Shown here in pieces: positions 56,681 to 64,000 of a stretch of 64,000 nucleotides of DNA. Under the pieces are notes generated by a model. That model ran no database searches. It was given only the letters and a program-made list of their open reading frames with translations, and was not told the DNA's origin. Every line of letters starts with the position of its first letter. The stretch's first letter is position 1. The stretch comes from Nitrosomonas ureae (lineage in GTDB: Bacteria; Pseudomonadota; Gammaproteobacteria; Burkholderiales; Nitrosomonadaceae). The stretch lies in contig NZ_FNUX01000008.1 in assembly GCF_900108305.1 (NCBI RefSeq), positions 1 to 64,000 of the forward strand, in the 5' to 3' direction. The translations under genes were made by a program, and so were the position numbers.

Positions 56681-58141
56681 TTATTCAATATTTTTAAGAA
56701 ATTCAATAGCCCAATTAACGCCAAACCCTGTAATTTCACTGTTAACCGCACCCAATCCCCCTTTGTGATTGCTTGCGGATAAATCTACGTGCAGCCAGGG
56801 TGTGTTCTGTATGAATCGTTTTAAAAAGCATGCTGCAAGAATATGATCAAAATCCCCGTCTAATTGACATTGTTTGATATCGGCGATATCGCTTTCAAGA
56901 CTTTCCTCATAATCTGCATCCATCGGAAAAGCACAAACACGTTCTCCACTTCTCGTTCCCGCGACAATAGCTTTCTGGCATAAATCATCTTGATTGCTGA
57001 AAATCCCGCTATACCGGGATCCCAAGGCTGTTTTCATGCTGCCTGTTAAAGTGGCAAAGTCGATGATCAGATCAGGCTTTTGTTGACTCGCCAAAGTCAA
57101 GGTATCTGCCAAAACCATTCGACCTTCAGCGTCAGTGTGTACGATTTCAATCGACAATCCGTTTAATGCCGAAATAATATCGTTTTGTTTATAGGCACGC
57201 GGACTGATATGGTTTTGTGCAATGGCAAGCCAACAATCGATTGTGACAGGTATTTCGGCACGTGTGGCTGCAAGCAGAATGCCTAAAGCGACGGCGGAAC
57301 CATTCATATCTTCGTGCATGCCCTGCATATAGCGAGCTGGTTTTATATTGTAACCGCCAGTATCGAAGCAAATGCCTTTACCCACAATCGCAATATTTTT
57401 ATTTTGGGAGCCAGGCCTGCAATTATGCTGTAGATGCACAATAGCGGCATCTTCTGTGTCGCTTCCTTGTGCTACCGCGATGAAAGCGCCTGCTCCCATT
57501 TCTTTCAATTTATTAAAATCAAATTCTTGATACTTCCATCCTTCATTTTCAGCCAGTTTCTTAATTTGTTGTCGATAAGTCTTGGGCATTAATTCATTTG
57601 CAGGAAGAGCAGTTAATCCGCGCGCTAATAAATTTCCTTCTGCTAATGCACGTTGCAAGGAAAAATTGTTAGCATCTTGATAGCCATATAGAAACATCTT
57701 AGCCAGCGGCTTTCTGATCGGTTTATTTTTGCGTACCGGTAGTACAGCACCATTGATCCAAACGGTATAAACAGCCAGCTCGGCAAAGTTTCTTTTTTGC
57801 TGCAGGGTGCCATAAACAGCAATATGTATTTCATCCGGATTTTCTAGAAGCAGAGATTTTATTGCCTTGCGTAGGCACGTTTGTTGTTCAAAAATGGGTT
57901 TGTCAGTATCAATCATAACCCAACTGCATAATTCACCATTCTGGAGATTTGCGCTCACGGGTGTTTCGTCAAGATCTGTTAACTGCATATTGCGCCGCAA
58001 GAGTAATTTATTCAGCGGCTCTTCACCGGGAATACTATATTTCTTGGGTAACTTGTCTAACTTAGGAAGTACTACGAGAATATGAGGTGTTTTAATCGAT
58101 TGATCAATGGGTGATATATTCTGGAAAAGGGATGCCAGCAT
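56681..58141 (-). CDS. Leucyl aminopeptidase family (M17) protein, second paralog
   Basis: 486 residues. The catalytic domain is M17: VGKGICFDTGGYNIKPAR (about 253) and IVHTDAEGRMVLADTLTLA (about 337), with the usual NTDAEGR changed to HTDAEGR. The N-terminal domain is unlike that of the pepA at 19861-21357. The pair shows two M17 lineages in this genome, the second resembling the PepB/'leucyl aminopeptidase family protein' group. Probably cytoplasmic and dependent on two metals. Gene is convergent with mltD and divergent from thyA. Confidence 0.88.
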   Translation of the reverse strand: MLASLFQNISPIDQSIKTPHILVVLPKLDKLPKKYSIPGEEPLNKLLLRRNMQLTDLDETPVSANLQNGELCSWVMIDTDKPIFEQQTCLRKAIKSLLLENPDEIHIAVYGTLQQKRNFAELAVYTVWINGAVLPVRKNKPIRKPLAKMFLYGYQDANNFSLQRALAEGNLLARGLTALPANELMPKTYRQQIKKLAENEGWKYQEFDFNKLKEMGAGAFIAVAQGSDTEDAAIVHLQHNCRPGSQNKNIAIVGKGICFDTGGYNIKPARYMQGMHEDMNGSAVALGILLAATRAEIPVTIDCWLAIAQNHISPRAYKQNDIISALNGLSIEIVHTDAEGRMVLADTLTLASQQKPDLIIDFATLTGSMKTALGSRYSGIFSNQDDLCQKAIVAGTRSGERVCAFPMDADYEESLESDIADIKQCQLDGDFDHILAACFLKRFIQNTPWLHVDLSASNHKGGLGAVNSEITGFGVNWAIEFLKNIE

Positions 58142-58310
58142 TGAAAGCTTTCCTGTGAAATATTATTTTTTGTGTAGCGATATCGGGAGCCATTACAAAA
58201 AGAATGATTGCAGATAATATTGCTATTATATACGCGTTATGTATGTTGTGGCGGGGGATAGCCTGTTACAGGCAGATTAAAAAACATGAATAGGGGAGGG
58301 TTAAATACGA

Positions 58311-59105
58311 ATGCGCCAGTATCTCGAATTAATGCAGCATGTTATGGATCACGGTTTTCAAAAAACAGATCGAACGGGTATTGGTACATTATCAATTTTC
58401 GGCCATCAGATGCGTTTTGATCTAAATGATGGTTTTCCGTTAGTCACAACCAAGAAATGTCATCTAAAATCAATCATTCACGAGCTATTATGGTTTATTC
58501 GAGGTGATACCAATGTACGTTATCTGCATAAGTATGGTGTTTCAATTTGGGATGAGTGGGCTGACGTAAATGGCAATCTGGGCCCTATTTACGGTCAACA
58601 ATGGCGTTCCTGGATGAGCGCAGACGGACAGAAAATTGATCAGCTTCAACAGGTAATTAAACAGATTATAGATACACCTGATTCGCGTCGAATGCTGGTT
58701 TCTTCATGGAATGTAGGTGAATTGCACAGAATGCGATTGCCTCCATGCCACGCTCTTTTTCAATTCTATGTAGCCGATAATAAGTTATCGTGTCAGCTCT
58801 ATCAGCGAAGCGCAGATATTTTTTTGGGAGTGCCATTTAATATCGCTTCGTATGCCTTGCTAACGATGATGATTGCGCAGGTTAGTAATCTCGGGGTGGG
58901 GGAATTCGTCCATACGTCAGGCGATGCGCATCTTTATCTGAATCATTTGGAACAAGCGCGCGAGCAGTTATCGCGTGAGCCACGGCCATTGCCCGTAATG
59001 AGATTAAATCCGATGATACGAACAATTTCTGAGTTTGAATACGAGGATTTTGTCTTGGAGGGCTATGATCCTCATCCACCAATCAAAGCACCTGTAGCCG
59101 TATGA
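58311..59105 (+). CDS. thyA: Thymidylate synthase
   Basis: 264 residues, the same length as the E. coli enzyme. It methylates dUMP to dTMP using methylene-tetrahydrofolate. The catalytic Cys is at 146 in [32 protein letters not shown] and the C-terminal [14 protein letters not shown] are conserved. It overlaps folA by four bases (ATGA), so the dihydrofolate it makes is recycled by the next gene's product. A ribosome site GGGGAGGG lies before the ATG. Confidence 0.98.
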   Translation: MRQYLELMQHVMDHGFQKTDRTGIGTLSIFGHQMRFDLNDGFPLVTTKKCHLKSIIHELLWFIRGDTNVRYLHKYGVSIWDEWADVNGNLGPIYGQQWRSWMSADGQKIDQLQQVIKQIIDTPDSRRMLVSSWNVGELHRMRLPPCHALFQFYVADNKLSCQLYQRSADIFLGVPFNIASYALLTMMIAQVSNLGVGEFVHTSGDAHLYLNHLEQAREQLSREPRPLPVMRLNPMIRTISEFEYEDFVLEGYDPHPPIKAPVAV

Positions 59106-59611
59106 TTTCAATGTGTCTTTCAATCCTGGTTGCCATGGCTAAGAATCGAGTTATTGGCAGAAATAATCAATTGCCCTGGCATTTGCCGGCTGATCTGAAG
59201 CACTTTAAGCTCCTGACAATGGGGCAAACCATTGTGATGGGAAGAAAAACCTATGAGTCGATCGGTAGACCGTTACCCGGACGAGCAAATATTATTATTA
59301 CCCGGCAATCAGGTTATGAAGTGCCGGGAGCAACTGTAGTGAATTCTCTTCAAGATGCCTTATTGATATGTGAAGAAAGTAGCGCGATCAATAATGAAAG
59401 CTTTATTATTGGTGGTGAGAAGCTATACCGGCAAACACTGGATATTTGTCAGAGAATGTATATTACTGAAATACAGAGTGATTTTGAAGGCGATGTGGTT
59501 TTTCCGGAATTTGATCGCAGCAACTGGGAAGAAATACAGCGCGATAAACATATATCAGTGAATGATGCGCAAATCGAATATCATTTTGTCATTCTTGAGC
59601 GTAAAGTATGA
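59102..59611 (+). CDS. folA: Dihydrofolate reductase
   Basis: 169 residues. The start overlaps the thyA stop (ATGA). Motifs: [27 protein letters not shown] with the active-site Trp and Asp, [19 protein letters not shown] for NADPH and folate, and [11 protein letters not shown]. It regenerates tetrahydrofolate after ThyA. An inverted repeat just after the gene ends transcription. Confidence 0.97.
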   Translation: MISMCLSILVAMAKNRVIGRNNQLPWHLPADLKHFKLLTMGQTIVMGRKTYESIGRPLPGRANIIITRQSGYEVPGATVVNSLQDALLICEESSAINNESFIIGGEKLYRQTLDICQRMYITEIQSDFEGDVVFPEFDRSNWEEIQRDKHISVNDAQIEYHFVILERKV

Positions 59612-59664
59612 CTCAAATATTCTTCAGGATTGACCTACGGTCCTTATAGATGATACGTACCAAT

Positions 59665-59706
59665 ATAAATGGTGAAATAGGCATCAAGTGCCATTTCACC
59701 ATTTAT
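59665..59706. terminator. Bidirectional terminator between folA and the decarboxylase gene
   Basis: ATAAATGGTGAAAT pairs with ATTTCACCATTTAT, and inside it GGCA pairs with TGCC around a TCAAG loop, with one bulged A. It serves both convergent genes. Confidence 0.75.
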
Positions 59707-59743
59707 CAGGATTATTGCTGTAGGTGCGAGTGATCGCGATTGC

Positions 59744-60919
59744 TCAGATCACTTTCACATCAGGTAAAGGAAATCCATTGAAATTACTTGCGTATGCGGT
59801 AGTGTAAGCGCCTGCGTTGGGTATATAAATGAAATCCCCTTCCTGTATATTATTGGGCAGCATCAGCTCATGCATCAGGATATCGACTGAATCGCAAGTG
59901 GGACCGGCAATTGACCAAGGAATGTTATTGCCCTCCCGGTCTGTCAGGATTTCATAGCGCAACCCTTCAGTCATTTCTATAACACCGCCAAACATGCCTG
60001 CATCCCAATACATCCATCGTTTTCCATTTCGAGTTGCGGTACCCACGACGCGACATACAAAATAAGCCGAATCGGATACCAGGTAGCGGCCTGGCTCCGC
60101 CATAACGTGGATGCTTTCCGGTAAATCGGCAATGGCGTCGTTGATAACTTCTGCGATCACTTCGATTGAAGGAATGGGTTTGACATGCCGCACAGGATAG
60201 CCTCCGCCAACATTTAGCAATCGGGGATTCAAGCCGACAAGCCGCATTTCAGCAAAGACTTTCTTTGCACGTTCGATACCAACGCGCCAATTTTGTGGAT
60301 TACGGCATTGAGAACCGACATGGAAGGTAACGCCGGCCAGATCTGCTTTGAGCTTCACAGCTTCATGAATAATCTCATTAATATCGGCAAGATGCGTGCC
60401 AAATTTTCCAGCTAACGGCCAATCACTGCCAATATTCGGTGTATCAATACGCAAGTACATTTTAGCATCTGGCTTGATGCTGACTATTTTGCGTAATTCC
60501 TCAATGCTATCGAGCACATACCATTCAACCCCTTTGGCAGCGGCATATTCTATGTAAGTTCGGGATTTCATCGGATTACTATAAAATATTTCAGCAGCTG
60601 GGACGCCTAACTTAAGTAATAAGTCCAGTTCGGCGATAGAGGCGATTTCAAATCCAACGCCTTCATCGATTAAAGTATTCAGTACACGCTCATCAGGATT
60701 TGCTTTGACAGCATAATGTGGACGAACTCGAGGCATGGCAGCAATGAAACGTTGGGCTTTACGTCGGATGATGTTGCTGTCCACCAGTAAAAAAGGGCGT
60801 TGATAGCCTTTTTTCAGGATATCTTGAACGTGTTCAAAATTAAGACTAATTTCAGGATGGGTATCAAATAAGACTTCAGACTGATCGTATTTCTGAAGTG
60901 AAGATGAAAGCTTAGGCAT
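59744..60919 (-). CDS. Ornithine/lysine decarboxylase-type PLP enzyme (fold III)
   Basis: 391 residues, alanine-racemase fold (group IV decarboxylase). The PLP lysine is K72 in RPHYAVKANPDERV. GSQCRNPQNW and GGGYPVRH are phosphate-side loops, and the catalytic Cys is in GPTCDSVDIL. The family makes putrescine (or cadaverine), the start of polyamine synthesis. AAAGGAG lies six bases before the ATG, and a 21-codon leader ORF ends 20 bases upstream. Length and motifs favour ornithine over diaminopimelate, but substrate is not certain. Confidence 0.88.
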   Translation of the reverse strand: MPKLSSSLQKYDQSEVLFDTHPEISLNFEHVQDILKKGYQRPFLLVDSNIIRRKAQRFIAAMPRVRPHYAVKANPDERVLNTLIDEGVGFEIASIAELDLLLKLGVPAAEIFYSNPMKSRTYIEYAAAKGVEWYVLDSIEELRKIVSIKPDAKMYLRIDTPNIGSDWPLAGKFGTHLADINEIIHEAVKLKADLAGVTFHVGSQCRNPQNWRVGIERAKKVFAEMRLVGLNPRLLNVGGGYPVRHVKPIPSIEVIAEVINDAIADLPESIHVMAEPGRYLVSDSAYFVCRVVGTATRNGKRWMYWDAGMFGGVIEMTEGLRYEILTDREGNNIPWSIAGPTCDSVDILMHELMLPNNIQEGDFIYIPNAGAYTTAYASNFNGFPLPDVKVI

Positions 60920-60939
60920 GGTGTGCTCCTTTAAAAAAG

Positions 60940-61005
60940 CTACGTTTCAGGAATATGAACATTGACTAGATCAGCTGGTGCGATAAAGTTCTTTATACTT
61001 CTCAT
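60940..61005 (-). CDS. Leader peptide of the decarboxylase gene (21 codons)
   Basis: ATG at 61005, TAG at 60940-60942. The ribosome site GAGGAGG lies five bases before the ATG and is one of the strongest in the window. The peptide starts MRSIKNFIAPADLV and ends HIPET. The stop is 20 bases from the decarboxylase ATG, so translation could affect it by coupling or attenuation. The frame is short, so the support is the ribosome site and its position. Confidence 0.55.
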   Translation of the reverse strand: MRSIKNFIAPADLVNVHIPET

Positions 61006-61050
61006 GATGACCTCCTCATCGATAAATTTACTGACGAATAAAATGCACGC

Positions 61051-61078
61051 ATTATAGTCTGCATTTCAAGCAAAGCAA
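61051..61078 (-). promoter_or_regulatory. Sigma-70 type promoter of the leader-decarboxylase unit
   Basis: On the minus strand, TTGCTT (61073-61078) is followed after 16 bases by a perfect TATAAT (61051-61056). The transcript would start about 35-40 bases before the leader ATG. Promoter strength is not known. Confidence 0.6.
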
Positions 61079-61222
61079 GTATTTTTTTAATATAAAAATA
61101 TTTTGTCATATCAAATAATAGTCAACTATAAACAATGTGTTACATTAGGGGGAACGATCATTGCATTTGACGGTTGTTTTATAAAAAAGTTTAGATGAAG
61201 CTTAGGGTTTTCTGATAGCTTG

Positions 61223-62455
61223 TCAGTACCATTGTATATTTAGGTAACCATCTGTTTCTTCATTAAATTTAAAGTAAAACCGATTTTCTCCGCGATTAAT
61301 GGTTTTTTGGCGCATGAATGGGCTAAAAGGTCCAGCAGCAGAGAATGATTGCTCGATTCTCAAATGCCCCGTACGTGGCGAAAAGAATTTCAGCATAAAA
61401 TGTCCCGGACTTATTTCTTCTAAATGCGGAGCGAAAGGTTTTGCCAATGGCTCACCGATGAATAGACCCTGGCCCGGCCAGGCAACACTTTTCCAATAAG
61501 CCTCAAGCGCAGAGGCGCCTAATGCATACTGAAACATGGCCACTATGGGTGATGGGAATTTTTGTGAAAAACTACAAGGTTCAACAACGGTTCCATAGCT
61601 TGCTGTAGCTCCGGCCTCCAGCCAACGCAAGCTGCTCATTTGCGGAGAATCAGTCAACTTGCCGCCAGCCGAAGTTAAATGATCTGCTAAAGCACCCGGA
61701 AGAAAGCGCAGTGTTTCGATCATGGGTACTTTTTTCAAGCCGGTAAAGTAAAAAAGCACATCCTTACGCTCAGAAATGTAATCGGTTGTTAGTATTTGCA
61801 TGGGAAATACGTTATCCAGTTCTTCCGCGGCTTGTGTAAAGCTGGCTGCCCGGCTGTTGCGTGCCTTGTCCGAAGTATTCATTAAATAAGCCCAGCCTTT
61901 GGGAAAGCTGTAGTCTGAGCGTATGCCGCGGTCGATCAATGCCTTGATGTGTTCGAAGGAAGCTCCGGCCAGCATCATCGCGGGGCGCAGCTTGTAATCG
62001 TCATAGGGATAAAGGCTGGGTGAATTAAAATAGGGGCTAAGAGCAGTCGATCCACAGGGCTTGGCGCAGTATCTCTTGTCGAAACCAAAGGCCAGCGCGG
62101 ATGTTAACGACATGCAGCCAACCCGGTATGGCGTAGTCCAGGCAACAGCGAATGCCTGCACATGTTCAGGGGTAAGCTGGTCAATAGTGGTTTTTAGTTG
62201 CCTGAATTCCTTTGGGGTTATAACGCTACGTTCAGATGAGAAGCGTAATTTAATGATGTTTGTTTCAGGTATTTGCCTGGCTTGCAGGTAGTAATTGCCT
62301 ATTTGCCGGGATAATGGATCGTTTTCATTAATGATGACTGCGATATCATTGGGTTCCAAACTTGTTCGCGGTAAGGAGATACGATTCTGCGCTTCTACCG
62401 GCAAAGCTGCGGAAAGAAGAATGAGCATCAGTGAGACGAAAAATTGTTGGATCAA
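61223..62455 (-). CDS. TIGR03790 family secreted protein
   Basis: 410 residues with a signal peptide (MIQQFFVSLMLILLSAALPVEAQ). The body matches the TIGR03790 family: IAVIINENDPLSRQIGNYY, ALAFGFDKRYC, MMLAGASFEHIKALIDRG and SSLRWLEAGATASYGTVVEPC. The family has no known function; members are secreted in several betaproteobacteria and Verrucomicrobia. It lies between dcd and the decarboxylase gene. The Cys pairs near YCAKPCG may form a disulfide. Confidence 0.85.
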   Translation of the reverse strand: MIQQFFVSLMLILLSAALPVEAQNRISLPRTSLEPNDIAVIINENDPLSRQIGNYYLQARQIPETNIIKLRFSSERSVITPKEFRQLKTTIDQLTPEHVQAFAVAWTTPYRVGCMSLTSALAFGFDKRYCAKPCGSTALSPYFNSPSLYPYDDYKLRPAMMLAGASFEHIKALIDRGIRSDYSFPKGWAYLMNTSDKARNSRAASFTQAAEELDNVFPMQILTTDYISERKDVLFYFTGLKKVPMIETLRFLPGALADHLTSAGGKLTDSPQMSSLRWLEAGATASYGTVVEPCSFSQKFPSPIVAMFQYALGASALEAYWKSVAWPGQGLFIGEPLAKPFAPHLEEISPGHFMLKFFSPRTGHLRIEQSFSAAGPFSPFMRQKTINRGENRFYFKFNEETDGYLNIQWY

Positions 62456-62512
62456 CGTTAGATTTTCTCGCGTTAGATCAAAGCGCTTCTGCGCTGATTA
62501 AGAAATACAACT

Positions 62513-63079
62513 TTAGATTTTTGGCAGCGTCACGCCATGCTGTCCTTGATATTTCCCGCCTCGGTCTTTATATGAGGTTTCACAAACTTCATCCGCCTCA
62601 AAAAATATTACTTGTGCAACACCTTCATTGGCATAGATTTTAGCCGGCAGGGGAGTTGTATTGGAGAATTCCAATGTGACATAGCCTTCCCACTCCGGTT
62701 CAAAGGGGGTGACATTGACGATGATGCCGCAGCGGGCGTAGGTGGATTTGCCCAGGCAAATGGTTAATATATTGCGCGGGATACGGAAATATTCGACGGT
62801 ACGTGCCAGGGCAAACGAGTTTGGTGGAATGATGCATACATCATTTTTGACATCAACAAATGAGTTGGAGTCGAAATTCTTCGGATCAACAATCGTTGAG
62901 TTGATATTGGTGAACAACTTAAATTCATCCGAACAGCGGATATCGTAACCATAGCTTGATGTGCCGTAGGAAACAATGCGTTGATTATCCTTTTGGCGAA
63001 TTTGATCGGGTTCGAATGGTTCAATCATGCCGTATTCCATGACCATGCGGCGTATCCATTTGTCTGACTTGATCGTCAT
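62513..63079 (-). CDS. dcd: dCTP deaminase
   Basis: 188 residues, usual length. It converts dCTP to dUTP, the dUMP source for thyA. Motifs: [16 protein letters not shown], the active-site loop [15 protein letters not shown], and [19 protein letters not shown]. It lies 13 bases after mrp on the same strand, so the two are co-transcribed; this adjacency is common in betaproteobacteria. Confidence 0.96.
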   Translation of the reverse strand: MTIKSDKWIRRMVMEYGMIEPFEPDQIRQKDNQRIVSYGTSSYGYDIRCSDEFKLFTNINSTIVDPKNFDSNSFVDVKNDVCIIPPNSFALARTVEYFRIPRNILTICLGKSTYARCGIIVNVTPFEPEWEGYVTLEFSNTTPLPAKIYANEGVAQVIFFEADEVCETSYKDRGGKYQGQHGVTLPKI

Positions 63080-63092
63080 GCTTTAGCAGCTC

Positions 63093-64000
63093 CTAGTCAT
63101 TTTCCATAATGATTTTGGTGAACAATTCAGAATGATCTTCGGCACATTCGGCAACCTTGACGGCAACGCGCCGTGCAATCAACCGGTAGATTCCGGCTAT
63201 TTCTCCATCCGGTTCAGCAACGACGCTGGGTTTCCCAGTATCCGTATGCTCGCGAATTTTGATATCGAGTGGCAAAGCACCGAGAAATTCCACATTGTAA
63301 TCCTGACACATCTTTTCACCGCCGCCGGTGCCAAATATCGGTTCGGTATGCCCGCATTGCGAGCAGGTATGCGTGCTCATATTTTCGACGATGCCCAAAA
63401 TCGGAATGCCTACTTTTTCAAACATTTTTAAGCCCTTGCGAGCGTCCAGTAAGGCAATATCCTGTGGCGTGGTGACAATCACCGCGCCGGTTACCGGTAT
63501 TTTTTGCGCCAGCGTCAATTGAATATCGCCAGTGCCTGGCGGTAAATCAACAATTAAATAATCCAGATCTTTCCAATTGGTATCGTTCAATAATTGCTGC
63601 AAGGCTTGCGTAACCATCGGGCCGCGCCAAACCATCGGAGTCTCAACGTCAATCAGCAAACCGATCGACATCGCTTGAATACCATGCGCCTGCATCGGTT
63701 CCATGGTTTTGCCATCAAAAGACTCCGGATGACCCGTGATACCGAGCATTTGAGGTTGTGACGGTCCATAAATATCGGCATCCAGAATGCCTACGGAAGC
63801 GCCTTCCGCTGCTAATGCCAGAGCCAGATTGACTGCCGTCGCGGATTTTCCGACACCGCCCTTGCCGGATGCAACTGCGATGATATTTTTGATACCGGGA
63901 ATCAGTTTGACGCCCCGTTGCACACCATGCGGAATAATTTTACTAGTCACTGTCACCTGGATATTTGCAATGCCGGGTATCGATCGTAAAGCCTCGCTGA
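63093..64000 (-). CDS. mrp: Mrp/NBP35 family Fe-S cluster carrier ATPase, 5' end cut by the window
   Basis: At least 302 codons; the frame stays open to the window edge, and the first visible residues (SEALRSIPGIANIQVTVTS) are the end of the MIP18/DUF59 domain, so the GTG at 63956 is not the start. The P-loop is the deviant Walker A VASGKGGVGKSATAVNLA, followed by DADIYGPSQPQML. The carrier cysteines are in CSQCGHTEPIFGTGGGEK. It carries Fe-S clusters to apoproteins. Family length is about 360, so some 60 codons lie beyond the window. Confidence 0.95.
   Translation of the reverse strand, partial: SEALRSIPGIANIQVTVTSKIIPHGVQRGVKLIPGIKNIIAVASGKGGVGKSATAVNLALALAAEGASVGILDADIYGPSQPQMLGITGHPESFDGKTMEPMQAHGIQAMSIGLLIDVETPMVWRGPMVTQALQQLLNDTNWKDLDYLIVDLPPGTGDIQLTLAQKIPVTGAVIVTTPQDIALLDARKGLKMFEKVGIPILGIVENMSTHTCSQCGHTEPIFGTGGGEKMCQDYNVEFLGALPLDIKIREHTDTGKPSVVAEPDGEIAGIYRLIARRVAVKVAECAEDHSELFTKIIMEND

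Noticed and set aside
1..64000. tRNA or rRNA genes
   Set aside because: None were recognised on reading the intergenic regions; a tRNA scan would settle it.

Overview
The window looks like chromosome from a moderately AT-rich betaproteobacterium, most likely a Nitrosomonas-type ammonia oxidiser. This rests on the core-gene order (zapA with a 6S RNA candidate just downstream, zipA-smc, thyA-folA, dcd-mrp), a urea transporter, many cyclic-di-GMP genes and an IS5-type transposase start at the left edge. The assignment is inferred from gene content and was not tested against any database.

Left part (1-16009): the end of an IS5-like element, then a secreted-type protein with 16 nine-residue RTX-like repeats. 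Next comes a polysaccharide/glycosylation locus of five glycosyltransferases (three GT2-containing, two GT4), a LicD-methyltransferase fusion and a small stand-alone protein, followed by dTDP-rhamnose genes (rfbC, rfbD, rfbB; rfbA absent). Five of these proteins carry one or two copies of a beta-rich 'x-GW-x ... GF' module that I do not recognise as a named family. It appears alone in the 12581-13153 gene.

Centre-left (16096-31751): housekeeping genes (valS, holC, pepA, serB, malic enzyme), a group III truncated haemoglobin 27 bases before a sensor diguanylate cyclase, an HDOD-GGDEF protein, an SH3-domain lipoprotein, arfB, and a decayed PAS-GGDEF-EAL gene stopped by one in-frame TAA that looks like a GAA-to-TAA change.

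Centre (32040-41975): three tandem copies of a gene for a secreted TIM-barrel, glycosidase-like protein, with the spacers duplicated too. Then an ECF42-type sigma factor with three DGPF/YCII proteins, a DUF1428 protein and a DUF1579 protein.

Centre-right (42081-47876): a SulP transporter divergent from an OsmC / flavin monooxygenase / TetR / urea transporter cluster. A near-perfect 18-bp palindrome sits in the cluster's promoter region, and the urea transporter is frameshifted.

Right part (47972-64000): a periplasmic protein, 6S RNA with terminator, zapA and a ZapB-like coiled coil, zipA, smc, queF, mltD, a second M17 aminopeptidase, thyA-folA, an ornithine-decarboxylase-type gene preceded by a 21-codon leader ORF with a very strong ribosome binding site, a TIGR03790 protein, dcd, and a 5'-truncated mrp.
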